DNA of 64,000 bases from Capnocytophaga bilenii (GCF_017565765.1 NZ_JAGDYP010000004.1:160606-224605); one strand, 5' to 3'. Positions 8,286 through 18,594 are shown, counted from the stretch's first letter. The notes: generated from the sequence alone by a model not told the origin. Made by a program: numbers and translations.

Positions 8286-8449
8286 AAAAAAGAGGCTGTT
8301 CGAAAAGTTTTGTTTTTAAAGTAAAAATCTTATTAACAGATGAAGTATTTTCTATAACTATCTGATTATTAACATCCCCCCCTTCCCCCCTTCAAAAGGG
8401 GGGGAGATGATGCAGTTATACTATTAAAGACTTTTTGAACAGCTTTTTT
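8286..8449. repeat. Terminator-like inverted repeat split by an inserted palindromic element
   Basis: The left arm (8286-8308, ending AGGCTGTTCGAAAAGT) pairs with the right arm (8430-8449, ACTTTTTGAACAGC plus T-run). The arms lie between convergent lemA and trpA where a bidirectional terminator is expected, but are 121 bases apart. The gap holds the C/G-rich repeat at 8373-8424 and AT-rich DNA. Confidence 0.65.
8373..8424 (+). repeat. Solo copy of the CATCCCCCC palindromic repeat
   Basis: Begins CATCCCCCCC, has the hairpin CCCCCCTTC/AAAAGGGGGGG and ends in GATGCAGTTATACTA. It aligns over its whole length with the two inverted ends of the DUF559 element at 47887-47934 and 48791-48835. The ten bases upstream (TGATTATTAA) also match the outside flank of the right end there. 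Confidence 0.85.
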
Positions 8450-8460
8450 ACAGCTTTTTT

Positions 8461-9222
8461 TTAATTTTTAAATAGAGTATTGATAGCTTCTATAGTTTCT
8501 TTTACGCTATGCTGTGCTGTGAGTGCTACGATGCTGGTGCCTACAATTACGGCATCGGCATATTGGCGCATTTGTGCTACATCGGCTTGTGTTTTGATTC
8601 CAAAACCTAAAGCTATAGGTAGGTGGGTTTGCTGCCTAATATCTTCTACAAAGGAGGCTAATCGGGGTAGGGCTACTTGCTGGCTGCCCGTAACGCCCAA
8701 TGAACCTACAGCATAAATAAAACCATCACCTAAACGGGCAATCTTCTTTATTCTCTCGCCCGAAGTAACGCTTACTAAAGGAATAAAGGCTAATTGTTTT
8801 TCCCTGAGGAGGCTTACTACTTCATCGGCTTCTTCATAAGGCAAATCGGGAATGATAAGTCCGCTGATACCTACCGCTGCGCATTTATCAATAAAAGCCG
8901 CTACCCCATAAGCTAATACGAGATTGTAATAGACCAAGAAGACGAGTGGTTTTTGCACTTCTCCTTTTACTTCGGCTAATAGATTGAAAACGGTATCGGT
9001 AGTAACGCCTGCCTGTGAGGCTGTGAAAGAGGCTTGCGAAATGAGTTTGCCATCGGCTAGAGGGTCGGAGTAGGGGATACCTATTTCTAAAATATCAATA
9101 GCTGAATGGTTGAGATTTTGCAAGAACTCTTTGGTGAAGGTTACGCTGGGGTATCCTGCTACGATGTAGCCGATGTTTACTTTTTGTTGTTGAGCGAAGA
9201 TACTTTGTATATTATTAGTCAT
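8461..9222 (-). CDS. trpA: Tryptophan synthase alpha subunit
   Basis: 253 residues. TrpA cleaves indole-3-glycerol phosphate to indole, which passes to TrpB. The catalytic acids are visible: Glu46 in [10 protein letters not shown] and Asp57 in DPLADG, and the phosphate-binding loop region IALGFGIKT is near residue 205. The start overlaps trpB by 8 bases, so the two are coupled and in the usual BA order. The rest of the pathway is not adjacent: trpE and trpGD are about 48 kb away, and trpC and trpF are not in the window. Confidence 0.97.
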   Translation of the reverse strand: MTNNIQSIFAQQQKVNIGYIVAGYPSVTFTKEFLQNLNHSAIDILEIGIPYSDPLADGKLISQASFTASQAGVTTDTVFNLLAEVKGEVQKPLVFLVYYNLVLAYGVAAFIDKCAAVGISGLIIPDLPYEEADEVVSLLREKQLAFIPLVSVTSGERIKKIARLGDGFIYAVGSLGVTGSQQVALPRLASFVEDIRQQTHLPIALGFGIKTQADVAQMRQYADAVIVGTSIVALTAQHSVKETIEAINTLFKN

Positions 9223-10417
9223 AATGTTCGTTTTTTAGGATTGAAAATACGGTGTGCATATCTTTGTCGCCTCTTCCTGAAACGTTTACTACGATGTTTT
9301 GAGGCTGCCCAGCAGGTAGGGTGGGGCATAGCTTGCTGAGGTAGGCTAAGGCGTGTGCACTTTCTATGGCAGGGATGATGCCTTCTTGCTGGGTAGTGAG
9401 CAAGAGGGCTTCCATAGCCTCGTCATCGGTGATGGGGGCATAGGTTACTCGCCCTGATTGGAACAGATGGGCGTGCTGAGGTCCTACCCCTGGGTAATCT
9501 AATCCTGCAGAAATGGAGTGTACGGGGCTTATTTGTCCGTATTTATCTTGTAGGACATAGGTTTTCATACCGTGTATGATTCCTTCTTTGCCCAAAGTGA
9601 GGCTAGCGGCGTGCTCATCAGTATCAATACCTTTGCCGCCTGCCTCTACGCCATAGAGTTTTACGGAGGGGTCATTGAGGAAAGCCGAAAAAATGCCAAT
9701 GGCATTGCTGCCCCCGCCTACGCAGGCGATAATGTGTTGCGGCTTGATGCCGAGTGTAGCGAGTTGTTGCTGGGTTTCGTTGCCAATCACCGACTGGAAG
9801 TCGCGGACGATAGCAGGGTAGGGGTGGGGTCCTACTGCCGAGCCGATAACGTAAAACACTTCTTCTATTTGAGCTACCCAAGCTTGTATAGCAGCGGTGG
9901 TGGCTTCTTTGAGCGTTTGTAGTCCGTCAGTAATAGCTACCACTTTAGCACCGAGTAGTTCCATACGGAAAACGTTTAGTTTTTGTCGTTCTATATCGGT
10001 AGCTCCCATATAGATGTTGCATTCTAATCCTAAAAGGGCGGCTGCGGTGGCAGTGGCTACGCCGTGTTGCCCAGCGCCGGTTTCGGCAATGACTTTCTTT
10101 TTGCCCATACGTTTGGCGAGGAGTACTTGTCCTAATGCATTGTTGATTTTGTGTGCGCCTGTATGGTTGAGGTCTTCGCGCTTTAGGTAGATATGGTGTT
10201 GGTAGTGTTGGCTTAGGTTTTTGGCATAGTAGAGCGGTGTAGGTCGCCCTACGTAGTTTTTGAGTAGGTCGTTGAGTTGTTCAGAAAAAGAGGGGTCTTT
10301 TTTAGCTTCGTTATAGGCGTTTTCTAGTGAAGTGAGTGCAAACATAGCGGTTTCGGGGACGAACTGTCCGCCGAAGTTGCCGTAATAAGCCTTGTTGTTT
10401 TTGTGATTATTGTTCAT
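9215..10417 (-). CDS. trpB: Tryptophan synthase beta subunit
   Basis: 400 residues, standard length. TrpB joins indole and serine in a PLP-dependent reaction. The PLP lysine is Lys90 in [13 protein letters not shown], and the phosphate-binding glycine loop [12 protein letters not shown] is near residue 232. It is first in a trpBA operon. Upstream on the minus strand a -7 element TATCTTTG sits at 10435-10442, giving a very short leader. Confidence 0.98.
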   Translation of the reverse strand: MNNNHKNNKAYYGNFGGQFVPETAMFALTSLENAYNEAKKDPSFSEQLNDLLKNYVGRPTPLYYAKNLSQHYQHHIYLKREDLNHTGAHKINNALGQVLLAKRMGKKKVIAETGAGQHGVATATAAALLGLECNIYMGATDIERQKLNVFRMELLGAKVVAITDGLQTLKEATTAAIQAWVAQIEEVFYVIGSAVGPHPYPAIVRDFQSVIGNETQQQLATLGIKPQHIIACVGGGSNAIGIFSAFLNDPSVKLYGVEAGGKGIDTDEHAASLTLGKEGIIHGMKTYVLQDKYGQISPVHSISAGLDYPGVGPQHAHLFQSGRVTYAPITDDEAMEALLLTTQQEGIIPAIESAHALAYLSKLCPTLPAGQPQNIVVNVSGRGDKDMHTVFSILKNEHYD

Positions 10418-10434
10418 TGTTCTTAAATTTGCGA

Positions 10435-10442
10435 CAAAGATA
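10435..10442 (-). promoter_or_regulatory. -7 element for trpBA
   Basis: TATCTTTG on the minus strand, 18 bases before the trpB start. No TTG is found at the usual distance, so only the -7 part is supported. Confidence 0.5.
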
Positions 10443-10464
10443 CGGAATATATGTTAATAAAGAC

Positions 10465-10494
10465 TTGTTACTTGTGATTTATTTTATACCTTTG
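10465..10494 (+). promoter_or_regulatory. Promoter for the susC-susD operon
   Basis: TTG (10465-10467), 19 bases, TACCTTTG (10487-10494). It implies a leader of about 120 bases before the SusC start. The leader contains the tandem AATTAGCAAATT-type repeat at 10506-10560. Confidence 0.65.
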
Positions 10495-10505
10495 CGGCTG
10501 TTTTT

Positions 10506-10560
10506 AAAAATTAGCAAATTAGCAAATTTGAGAATTAGGGAATTAGCAAATTTGAGAATT
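10506..10560. repeat. AT-rich AATTAGCAAATT repeat
   Basis: Several units of GAATTAGCAAATT and TTAGCAAATTTGAG. The same words recur at 34971-34985 and 62823-62868, always in spacers. Confidence 0.7.
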
Positions 10561-10621
10561 TGATAGAAATAAATAACTGATTAATAAATAAATAACTAAT
10601 TAATAAACAATCATAATAGCG

Positions 10622-13600
10622 ATGAACATTTTGAAGCGATTTTGCTTATGGGCATTGTGCTTATTGCCGCTACTAGCGGGGGCACAAAGCGTAGATTTAC
10701 AGGGGACTGTAAAGGATACGAAAGGTGAGCCCTTATTGGGGGTTTTTATTTTGGTGAAGGGTACCCAACGAGGTGCTACTACTGATTTTGATGGTAACTA
10801 CAGTTTGCAAGCAAATGTAGGGGATGTGCTTAAGTTTTCATTTTTGGGGCTTAAGACGGTAGAAAAGAAAGTAGCAGCAGGGGTTACCCATATAAATATT
10901 ACAATGGAAGACGATGTGCAAGAACTGGAAGGTACAGTAGTAACGGGCTACGGGGGCAAGAAGATAGCCAGCCGTACGGTAGCATCGGTAGCCACAGTGC
11001 AGGGAAAAGAATTTGCACAAACGCCTAACGCCAATGCCATTGACGCACTACAAGGGAAAGTAGCGGGGATGGTGGTTACCACTGAATCTGGAAAACCAGG
11101 GGCTGGCTCTTCGGTATTGATACACGGGCTGAATACTTATTTTTCGGTATTTGACCCTAAAATAGTGTCAGAACCTTTATACGTAGTGGATGGAGCTACT
11201 GTAAGTGGTGATATAATGACGATGTATAACCCTAATGACATAGAGAGTGTAACGGTACTAAAAGACGCTGCTTCTACTTCTATTTACGGGGCACGTGCTG
11301 CCAATGGGGTAATACTCATCACTACTAAAAAAGGAAAACGCAATGAGCGTACTAATGTTACTATCAGTCACCAATTAGGTTTCTCTATCCCTACCAATGT
11401 GATGAATAAGTTTTTTGACAATATGGTTACGCCCCGCGAATATATGGACTTTTGGATCAAAAAGGAACCAAGAGCAATTACTTCATTGGGCAGACGCTTG
11501 GGGTATACCGAGACGACACCAGAAGCTATTACTGATAGAATATTGGCAGAAAACCCACACAATACCCGTTGGGATAAGGTTTTCTTTCACGGGTATGCAC
11601 CAGTTTCGCGTACCGATATATCTTTATCGGGTGGGAGTTTAAACACTTCGTATTACTTATCGTTTGGCTATTTAGACCAACAGGGGATGAAAACGCGTTC
11701 TGCTTACCAGCGTTATACACTTAATGCGAATATAGATACCCAAGTGGCAGAATGGCTAAAGGCGGGAATTTCAGTTTCGTTAGGGCATAGTAGTGCAGAG
11801 AGTGTAGCAGGCGATGCTTCTACCGATATTTTATCATTGCCTATTTATTCACCTACCGATAACAAAGGCAAACGAAAAGATTATATTTTCTCAATCTTGG
11901 GAGTAGAACAAGGTTTTTACCACCCCGATTATTTGGCTGAAAAACGTCCTGGTGATAGTTATGGAGAGAATATTATGCCTATAGGTTATTTGCAAATAGA
12001 ACCAATTAAAAACCTGACTTTTAAAACACAATTGGGGATACAATACAATATAGGTGAGGGATACAACCGAAATTTGCCTTCTTTTGTGGAATATCGTGGG
12101 ACAGGTGAAACAGTATCAAGCGCCTCTCGTAATATCAATAAGAACTTGCAACGTACCTATACCAACTTATTGGAATACAAATGGAATATAGCGAATTTGC
12201 ACAATTTTGATTTTCTTTTAGGACAAGAGTCGTTGGAATCAGTAGGACGTTCGTTTAGCGGAAGGTCATTAGGACAGCCATCGGACGGGCTAATGATGCT
12301 AAGTCTCGGAACCCAACAATTGGAATTGAAAGATAGCCAAGAGGAAAGTGGTTTTAACTCTTATTTTGGACGAGTGGAATATTCGTATAAAAACCGTTAC
12401 TTTTTAGACCTATCGGCACGCCGTGATGGCTCATCGGCATTTGGGGCTAATAACCGGTATGCCAACTTTTGGGCGTTTGGAGCGATGTGGAAGCTAAAAG
12501 AAGAGGCATTTTTGAAACAAGTAGACTGGCTTACCAGCTTAGACTTGCGCTTTAGTACTGGACTTTCGGGTAATTCATCTATAGGGCAATATAACAACAG
12601 AACTCTTATAAGCCCGTCTAACAATTACAGAGAGCGTCCTGGTTATTTTCTTTCATCACTTGGCAACCCCGATATTATGTGGGAGGAACAACAAAAAACG
12701 ACTTTGGGGCTGAATGTTTCTATAATGAAAGGAACCAACCTGAATGTAGAAGTGTATGAACGTAACACTTATAAAACGCTTGGAAGAGGTTATATCAATT
12801 CGGCTTCGGGCTTTACCTTTATTTCTGACAATATAGGCAATATGCAGAACCGAGGGATAGATATTACCTTCTCTACCATTGCTTATAGAAGCCAAAACAA
12901 CGACTGGAATATACGTCCGTATTTCAATATGAACTACAATCAACAAAAAGTAAAGTCGTTGCACCTAAACAAGGAGTTTTTTGCGAATAGTTTTAATTAT
13001 GCGGGTTATAAGCTAAATGAGGAATTGCAATGGGCAATGCCTATATTTAAAGGTTTAGACAAGAATGGTTATGCACAATGGTATTTACCTAAAGAGAACT
13101 ATATGGAGCAACAAACAGATGATAGCAAGGTTACCTATCAGTACGATCCGAAAAAATTGATGCAAAATACTAATAAGAAAATGTTTGCCCCAGTGAATGG
13201 AGGCTTTGGGCTTACCGCTACATACCGCAATGTATCGTTAGATTTGGCATTTTCTTATTCGTTGGGCAAATGGATGATAAATGAAGATAGGTATTATACC
13301 CTTAACCCAGGTGTTTTTGGTACGAAAAACTTTAGCCGAGAATTGCTAAACTATTGGAAACAAGAGGGCGATGATACCGAAATACCAGCACTAAACAGCT
13401 CACGCTTTATGGAGAAGGATACGCGCTTATTGGAGAATGCTTCGTATGTGCGATTGAAGAGTTTGGGCTTGAGCTATTCGTTGCCACAACAGGCTATTGA
13501 AGATATGCGTTTCTTTACAGGAGTACGTTTGTACGCTTCGGCACGTAACCTCTTTACTATTACCAAATATACAGGAGCAGATCCTGAATTTGCAAATACA

Positions 13601-13663
13601 ATATCACGTGGGGGTTACCCACCTACTCGTCAGTTTACTATAGGTGTAGAACTTAAATTTTAA
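10622..13663 (+). CDS. SusC/RagA-family TonB-linked outer membrane receptor
   Basis: 1013 residues. Signal peptide ending LLAGAQS; a carboxypeptidase-D-like regulatory domain (about 24-105, with LQGTVKDTKGEPLLGVFI and GATTDFDGNYSL); a plug domain starting near GTVVTGYGGKKIASRTVASV and containing LKDAASTSIYGARAANGVI; then a beta-barrel ending in a terminal Phe (GVELKF). Such proteins import glycans or peptides together with a SusD lipoprotein, powered by TonB/ExbBD. The SusD gene follows after 12 bases. No glycosidase or sensor gene is adjacent, so the substrate is unknown. This is a minimal pair rather than a full polysaccharide utilisation locus. Confidence 0.96.
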   Translation: MNILKRFCLWALCLLPLLAGAQSVDLQGTVKDTKGEPLLGVFILVKGTQRGATTDFDGNYSLQANVGDVLKFSFLGLKTVEKKVAAGVTHINITMEDDVQELEGTVVTGYGGKKIASRTVASVATVQGKEFAQTPNANAIDALQGKVAGMVVTTESGKPGAGSSVLIHGLNTYFSVFDPKIVSEPLYVVDGATVSGDIMTMYNPNDIESVTVLKDAASTSIYGARAANGVILITTKKGKRNERTNVTISHQLGFSIPTNVMNKFFDNMVTPREYMDFWIKKEPRAITSLGRRLGYTETTPEAITDRILAENPHNTRWDKVFFHGYAPVSRTDISLSGGSLNTSYYLSFGYLDQQGMKTRSAYQRYTLNANIDTQVAEWLKAGISVSLGHSSAESVAGDASTDILSLPIYSPTDNKGKRKDYIFSILGVEQGFYHPDYLAEKRPGDSYGENIMPIGYLQIEPIKNLTFKTQLGIQYNIGEGYNRNLPSFVEYRGTGETVSSASRNINKNLQRTYTNLLEYKWNIANLHNFDFLLGQESLESVGRSFSGRSLGQPSDGLMMLSLGTQQLELKDSQEESGFNSYFGRVEYSYKNRYFLDLSARRDGSSAFGANNRYANFWAFGAMWKLKEEAFLKQVDWLTSLDLRFSTGLSGNSSIGQYNNRTLISPSNNYRERPGYFLSSLGNPDIMWEEQQKTTLGLNVSIMKGTNLNVEVYERNTYKTLGRGYINSASGFTFISDNIGNMQNRGIDITFSTIAYRSQNNDWNIRPYFNMNYNQQKVKSLHLNKEFFANSFNYAGYKLNEELQWAMPIFKGLDKNGYAQWYLPKENYMEQQTDDSKVTYQYDPKKLMQNTNKKMFAPVNGGFGLTATYRNVSLDLAFSYSLGKWMINEDRYYTLNPGVFGTKNFSRELLNYWKQEGDDTEIPALNSSRFMEKDTRLLENASYVRLKSLGLSYSLPQQAIEDMRFFTGVRLYASARNLFTITKYTGADPEFANTISRGGYPPTRQFTIGVELKF

Positions 13664-13675
13664 AAAGAAAAGCAA

Positions 13676-15181
13676 ATGAAAAAAATACTATATATAACAT
13701 CTTTACTGTTGGTTATTAGTGTGTTGCCAACGGCTTGTGCCCGTTTAGATTTAGAACCTTATAACGAGGTAGATGAGAGCAAAACCTTTAACAGTAAGCG
13801 CGATGCTGAGCTGTGGGTGAATGGAATGTACAATGCCTTGCGCGATGCTAACCAAGGAAAACAGATGTACGCTTCGGACGTGCAAGCTGATTACCTAAAT
13901 GCTGCACAGGGGATGGAAAAAGTGCCTAATATGCACCGCTGGTCGCTTTTTAATACTTCAGAAGAAACAACAGCTACCATTTGGAAAGAACGTTTTTTGA
14001 TTATTCAGGATATAAATATTGCCCTTAAAGGCTTTCCTAAAATACCTGAACAAAATGAAATAAAAGGACTTACGGGAGCGTTGTACTTAGGGCGTGCTTA
14101 TTGTTATACCTATTTGGTTACTCACTTTTGTAAGCCTTACAAAGCTGCTACAGCTGCTACCGATTTAGGTTTGCCTATTCTTACTGATACTACGCTTAAG
14201 AACTTTCCTCCTCGTAGTAGTGTGAAAGATACTTATGCCTTTATCTTGAGTGATATTGCCCAAGCGGAAACCTTATTGGCTTCTGAAACTGGTGAGGAGG
14301 GAGCTGATACTTTTACCATAGATGCGGTAAAAGCCCTAAAAGCACGTGTATTACTTTACCAAAATGATTGGGCACAAGCATACCAAGTGGCAGAACAGCT
14401 TATTGCTACAGGACATTACCCCTTAGCAAGTTCGGCAACGGCTTTTGGGAAAATATGGACAGAAGATAGCAATACCGAAAACATCACTCAACTATATGCT
14501 GCTATTAGTGCAGGAGTATCGGAAGTTTCAAATAATACGAATGACCTTTACTTATCAGAACAAGAAAGTTTCTTTATACCAGGACAAATAGAGGCGAGCC
14601 CTAATGTGCTACCTACACAAGATTTTGTAGATTTATTTGAGGCTGACGACTGGCGCAAAGATGTGTTTTTAAAATCGGTAGATATAGGTTTCTTTAGTCT
14701 TTATGCGGTAAATAAATACCCTAGGAATGAAAAATTGGAGCTTGCTAATAGTGTTTTCTTTTACTACGGACATAAGGCAAAACTCTTCCGTATAGCCGAA
14801 ACCTACCTCATAGCTGCTGAAGCAGCTTTTAAGAATAATGACGAAACGAATGCTAAGCGCTATTTGAATTTATTGCGTGCAGCACGTGGACTAGCAGCGG
14901 TAACTACTACAGGTAACGACCTTTTTACCGATATACAAAACGAACGCAGTCGTGAGCTTTGTTTTGAAGACTTTAGGCTGTATGACCTTAGTCGTTGGGG
15001 ACTGCCTGTAAAGCGCGGTACTCCTCAGGACTTGAGCTCTATCAGAAGTACCCCAGCCGAAGACTACAATGAGCTCAATATACAAGTGGGCAGTGCTTAC
15101 TATCACAAAATAGTATGGCCTATTCCTGCTGATGATATAGACTACGAACGCGGTAAATGGAAACAGAACCCAGGTTGGTAA
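13676..15181 (+). CDS. SusD/RagB-family outer membrane lipoprotein
   Basis: 501 residues with an SPII signal (lipobox LPTAC near residue 21). The N-terminal ARLDLEPYNEVDESKTF, the tetratricopeptide-like helical part (LTGALYLGRAYCYTYLVTHF) and the C-terminal RSRELCFEDFRLYDLSRWG and RGKWKQNPGW are typical of SusD. It caps the SusC channel and binds the ligand at the cell surface. It is the second gene of the pair. Confidence 0.95.
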   Translation: MKKILYITSLLLVISVLPTACARLDLEPYNEVDESKTFNSKRDAELWVNGMYNALRDANQGKQMYASDVQADYLNAAQGMEKVPNMHRWSLFNTSEETTATIWKERFLIIQDINIALKGFPKIPEQNEIKGLTGALYLGRAYCYTYLVTHFCKPYKAATAATDLGLPILTDTTLKNFPPRSSVKDTYAFILSDIAQAETLLASETGEEGADTFTIDAVKALKARVLLYQNDWAQAYQVAEQLIATGHYPLASSATAFGKIWTEDSNTENITQLYAAISAGVSEVSNNTNDLYLSEQESFFIPGQIEASPNVLPTQDFVDLFEADDWRKDVFLKSVDIGFFSLYAVNKYPRNEKLELANSVFFYYGHKAKLFRIAETYLIAAEAAFKNNDETNAKRYLNLLRAARGLAAVTTTGNDLFTDIQNERSRELCFEDFRLYDLSRWGLPVKRGTPQDLSSIRSTPAEDYNELNIQVGSAYYHKIVWPIPADDIDYERGKWKQNPGW

Positions 15182-15187
15182 TAATTA

Positions 15188-15262
15188 GAGGTTGGTGATT
15201 AGTGGTTAGTTTTAATTCATTAAAAGAGTTGCTTTCTAACGACTAATGACTAACCTCCAATT
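15188..15262. repeat. Imperfect inverted repeat built of ACTAATG heptads
   Basis: AGGTTGGTGATTAGTGGTTAG on the left pairs, with four mismatches, with CTAACGACTAATGACTAACCT on the right. The right arm is made of 7-base ACTAATG/ACTAACG units, which also form a tandem array near 35632-35665. It lies between susD and the hydrolase gene. Confidence 0.6.
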
Positions 15263-15292
15263 ACTGATTACTAATTTCTAATTTATAAAAAT

Positions 15293-16507
15293 ATGGAATA
15301 CTATCAATTACACAACAAACTAAAAGAAGCGTTTGATACAAACAACAATGTGGCATTGCCTGATTTGGGGGTGCGTATCACTCATAACAATTTCTTCTCG
15401 GAAGGGGCTAAAAATTACTTGCCCGGTAGTGAACATTTATTTTGCAAAGAGCACAACCTTGCTTTTACCTCGCAAAGTGCTCGTACCCAAGACGATTTGG
15501 ACTGGGTGGACTATGAAGTGGAGTGCAATATCAGCTTTCAGTATCATATAGTGCAACCTATAGATGATACCCAAGCGAATGGGGTGATTATTGTATTTCA
15601 CGGGCTGAATGAAAAGAAATGGGACAAGTATTTGCCTTGGGCATACGCCCTTAGTAAGCATACGGGTAAGGCGGTTATCCTTTTTCCGATAGCCTTTCAT
15701 ATGAGTCGTGCGCCTGAACGCTGGAGCTCACGCCAAGAGATGTATGTTATTGCCCAAAAACGTATGGAAGAACATCTTGACAACAGCGAAACTTCCTATG
15801 TGAATGCTGCTACAAGTACTCGCTTAGAGGCATATCCGCAAAGGCTATTCTGGTCGGGATTGCAAACGTATAACGATATTGTACAGCTCATTACCGACCT
15901 AAGAGCAGGGGTATTGCCTGCTATAGCTTCTACGGCTACAGTAGACCTTTTTGGTTACTCTATAGGTTCGTTTCTCTCGGTAATACTAATGATGGCAAAC
16001 CCCAAGGGCTATTTTACTAACGCTAAGCTTTTTTGTTTTTGCGGCGGTATGACCATAGACCGTATGTTTCCTATTTCCAAATATATAATGGACGGGCGTG
16101 CAGCTATTACGATGCAGAAAACTTTTGCGGAGCTACTGAGTACTAACTTCAAAACTGACCCACGCTTAAAACATTATCAGGATAGTAATTTGCATTTTGA
16201 AGAAGGTTGGTTTAAAACGATGTTGCGATATAACTACTACCAAAAGGAGCGAGAAAAACGCTTTTCGCAGTTGGAAAATCAGATAAAAGCTTTGGTATTG
16301 GAACAAGACGAAGTAACGCCTCCTATAGAGGCACTCAACACGCTGAAAGGCGGTTATCGGAATATCAATATAGAGATAGAAATAGATGATTTTCAGTATC
16401 CTTATACTCATATGAATCCGTTTGCACTCACTACGAAGAATGCTACTGAAGTAACGGAGGCATTTGAGCGGTTTGTAAAATCGGCAACAGAGTTTTATAA
16501 TAAATGA
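15293..16507 (+). CDS. Putative alpha/beta-hydrolase (DUF6051-like)
   Basis: 404 residues, no signal peptide, so cytoplasmic. The alpha/beta-hydrolase fold is indicated by VIIVFHGLNEKKW (98-110, oxyanion region) and the nucleophile elbow LFGYSIGSF with Ser223; a late acid and His could be EQDEVTPP and YTHMNP. I recall similar Bacteroidota proteins listed as DUF6051, but that name is from memory. It follows susD by 111 bases containing an inverted repeat, so it may not share the transcript. Substrate unknown. Confidence 0.65.
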   Translation: MEYYQLHNKLKEAFDTNNNVALPDLGVRITHNNFFSEGAKNYLPGSEHLFCKEHNLAFTSQSARTQDDLDWVDYEVECNISFQYHIVQPIDDTQANGVIIVFHGLNEKKWDKYLPWAYALSKHTGKAVILFPIAFHMSRAPERWSSRQEMYVIAQKRMEEHLDNSETSYVNAATSTRLEAYPQRLFWSGLQTYNDIVQLITDLRAGVLPAIASTATVDLFGYSIGSFLSVILMMANPKGYFTNAKLFCFCGGMTIDRMFPISKYIMDGRAAITMQKTFAELLSTNFKTDPRLKHYQDSNLHFEEGWFKTMLRYNYYQKEREKRFSQLENQIKALVLEQDEVTPPIEALNTLKGGYRNINIEIEIDDFQYPYTHMNPFALTTKNATEVTEAFERFVKSATEFYNK

Positions 16508-16528
16508 TTAAAATGAAGAAAAACAAAA

Positions 16529-16561
16529 CCCGATAGTTTGATTGCTCAGAGACCTATCGGG
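16529..16561. terminator. Inverted repeat, possible terminator
   Basis: CCCGATAG (16529-16536) pairs with CTATCGGG (16554-16561), a strong 8-bp stem, between the hydrolase and TatD genes. The T-run after it is poor, so termination is uncertain. Confidence 0.5.
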
Positions 16562-16620
16562 AATAAAACTTGGTGCAAAGGTATAAATAATTTTGTAACT
16601 AAGTACTAATTAATAAACAA

Positions 16621-17382
16621 ATGATAGATACGCATACACATTTATATTCAGAAGAGTTTGATAAAGATCGTGCTGAGATGATAGCGCGGGCAAAAGCTGC
16701 GGGGGTAACGCGTTGCTTTATTCCTGCTATTGATAGCAGTTATACAGAGCGGATGTTTCAACTAAAAAACGAATATCCTGATTATGTGTTCCTGATGAAC
16801 GGCTTACACCCTTGCAACGTGAAAGAAAACTATAAAGAGGAGCTCACCCACGTAGAAAACTTGATGCCGACACACTCTTTTTGCGCTATTGGCGAAATAG
16901 GGATTGACCTTTATTGGGATAAAACTTTTCTCAAAGAGCAACAAGAGGCTTTTGCGTGGCAAATACAGCTGGCTAAAAAACATCAGTTGCCTATAGTGAT
17001 ACACTGTAGGGAGGCTTTTGACGAAGTGTTTGAGGTGCTGGAAAGTGAGAAAGGAGATGACCTCTTTGGTATTTTTCACTGTTTTAGTGGTACGGAAACT
17101 CAAGCGCATAGGGCAATTGGCTATGGACTGCACTTAGGGATAGGAGGTGTGGTGACTTTTAAGAATGGGAATATAGATAAGTTTTTGAGAAATATAGATT
17201 TGCAGCATATTGTTTTAGAAACTGATAGTCCGTATTTAGCCCCTGTACCTTATAGAGGCAAACGCAACGAAAGTGCTTATATAGTGCAAGTTGCAGATAA
17301 GCTGTCGGATATATATGAATTGCCCGTAGATGAAATAAAAAGAATTACGACAGAGAACGCTACAAAAATATTTAAGATTTAA
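16621..17382 (+). CDS. TatD-family metal-dependent hydrolase
   Basis: 253 residues. TatD proteins are cytoplasmic metal-dependent nucleases. Metal-site blocks are all present: DTHTH at residues 3-7, GEIGIDLYWD near 97, PIVIHCREA near 125, FHCFSGT near 146 and LETDSPYLAP near 200. The next gene (acyltransferase) starts about 85 bases downstream. Confidence 0.94.
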   Translation: MIDTHTHLYSEEFDKDRAEMIARAKAAGVTRCFIPAIDSSYTERMFQLKNEYPDYVFLMNGLHPCNVKENYKEELTHVENLMPTHSFCAIGEIGIDLYWDKTFLKEQQEAFAWQIQLAKKHQLPIVIHCREAFDEVFEVLESEKGDDLFGIFHCFSGTETQAHRAIGYGLHLGIGGVVTFKNGNIDKFLRNIDLQHIVLETDSPYLAPVPYRGKRNESAYIVQVADKLSDIYELPVDEIKRITTENATKIFKI

Positions 17383-17466
17383 TTAGGTATTTTCAAAATT
17401 ATTTTGTTATTTTGCACTTGTTATAGGATTGATTTTAGTGAAAACAATAGAGCGAAACTTTTGAAA

Positions 17467-18594
17467 ATGGAAGATTATTTTAAGTCTATACGTCCGTATT
17501 ACGACCACGAGGTACCACAGGCATTACAGCGAATAAAGAAGAATTCATTGATAGCTGCGATGCTTGCTTATGCCTTTCCTAATGATACAGAGGAGGAAAG
17601 GATAGCACGGCTCCTTAGTTGCCAAACAGTAGCTGATTTTCAGGTATCTATAATGGTACAAGTGGTGGAAAAAGCAATAGAGAAAAGTATGTCGGGTTTT
17701 ACCTACGAGGGGTTTGAGTATTTAGACCCTTCGAAGGCTTATGTGTTTATCTCAAATCATCGGGATATTATTCTGGATACTTCGCTGCTAAATGTGGCAT
17801 TACATAGGAATGGACTTGGAATGACAGCTTCGGCAATGGGTGATAACTTGTTGCGCAAGAGGCATCTAAAAACTTTGGCAATGCTCAATAGGAATATTAT
17901 CATCTATAGGAGTTTGCCACCACGTGAGGCACTTGAACACTCGCGCTTGGTATCGGAATATATACACGATTGCATTACACATCATAGAAATGTATGGCTG
18001 GCGCAACGTGAGGGGCGTACTAAAAACGGTGATGACCGCACGCAGCAAGGGGTGCTGAAAATGCTTTCGCTGAGTGCGCCTGATGATATAACCCCTTTGC
18101 AATACCTAAAACAATTGCACTTAGTACCAATGGCTATATCGTATGAATTTGACCCTACGGATGTGCTGAAACTGCCTGCACTGGTAGCTCAACATCAAGG
18201 GGTAGCCTATGTAAAATCACAAAAAGAAGATTTTGAGAACATCATACAAGGACTTTTGGGGCAGAAAGGGCGCGTACATATTTCGGTAGGGAAACCACTT
18301 AATGAAGCATTGGATGTGATAGAGCAAGAACACAAGCACCTGAATAAACAACTGCAAGCTGTAGCAGAGCGCTTGGATAAAGAAATACATCAGCAATACA
18401 AATTGTTTCCTGCCAATTATGTAGCGTATGACCTGCTTCACCAGACTTCAGCCTATAAGGATTATTACAACGAAAAAGAATTTAGGCAATTTGAACGTAG
18501 AATGAACAATAGGAGCAAATCGGGGGATATTTCACAAGAAAAGTTCTTGGAGATGTATGCAAACCCTGTAAAAAATAAAACAAATGGAAACTAA
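17467..18594 (+). CDS. 1-acyl-sn-glycerol-3-phosphate acyltransferase-like protein
   Basis: 375 residues from the ATG at 17467 (MEDYFKSIRPYYDHEVPQAL); upstream in-frame codons exist but only with a TTG start and no protein-like sequence. PlsC-type acyltransferase region: FISNHRDIILD carries the catalytic His and Asp, and LAQREGRTKNGDDRTQQG carries the substrate-binding EGR motif. Such enzymes acylate lysophosphatidic acid or related lipids at the inner membrane; this long variant is a Bacteroidota form with extra C-terminal helices. The 3' end overlaps the asparaginase start by 11 bases. Confidence 0.83.
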   Translation: MEDYFKSIRPYYDHEVPQALQRIKKNSLIAAMLAYAFPNDTEEERIARLLSCQTVADFQVSIMVQVVEKAIEKSMSGFTYEGFEYLDPSKAYVFISNHRDIILDTSLLNVALHRNGLGMTASAMGDNLLRKRHLKTLAMLNRNIIIYRSLPPREALEHSRLVSEYIHDCITHHRNVWLAQREGRTKNGDDRTQQGVLKMLSLSAPDDITPLQYLKQLHLVPMAISYEFDPTDVLKLPALVAQHQGVAYVKSQKEDFENIIQGLLGQKGRVHISVGKPLNEALDVIEQEHKHLNKQLQAVAERLDKEIHQQYKLFPANYVAYDLLHQTSAYKDYYNEKEFRQFERRMNNRSKSGDISQEKFLEMYANPVKNKTNGN

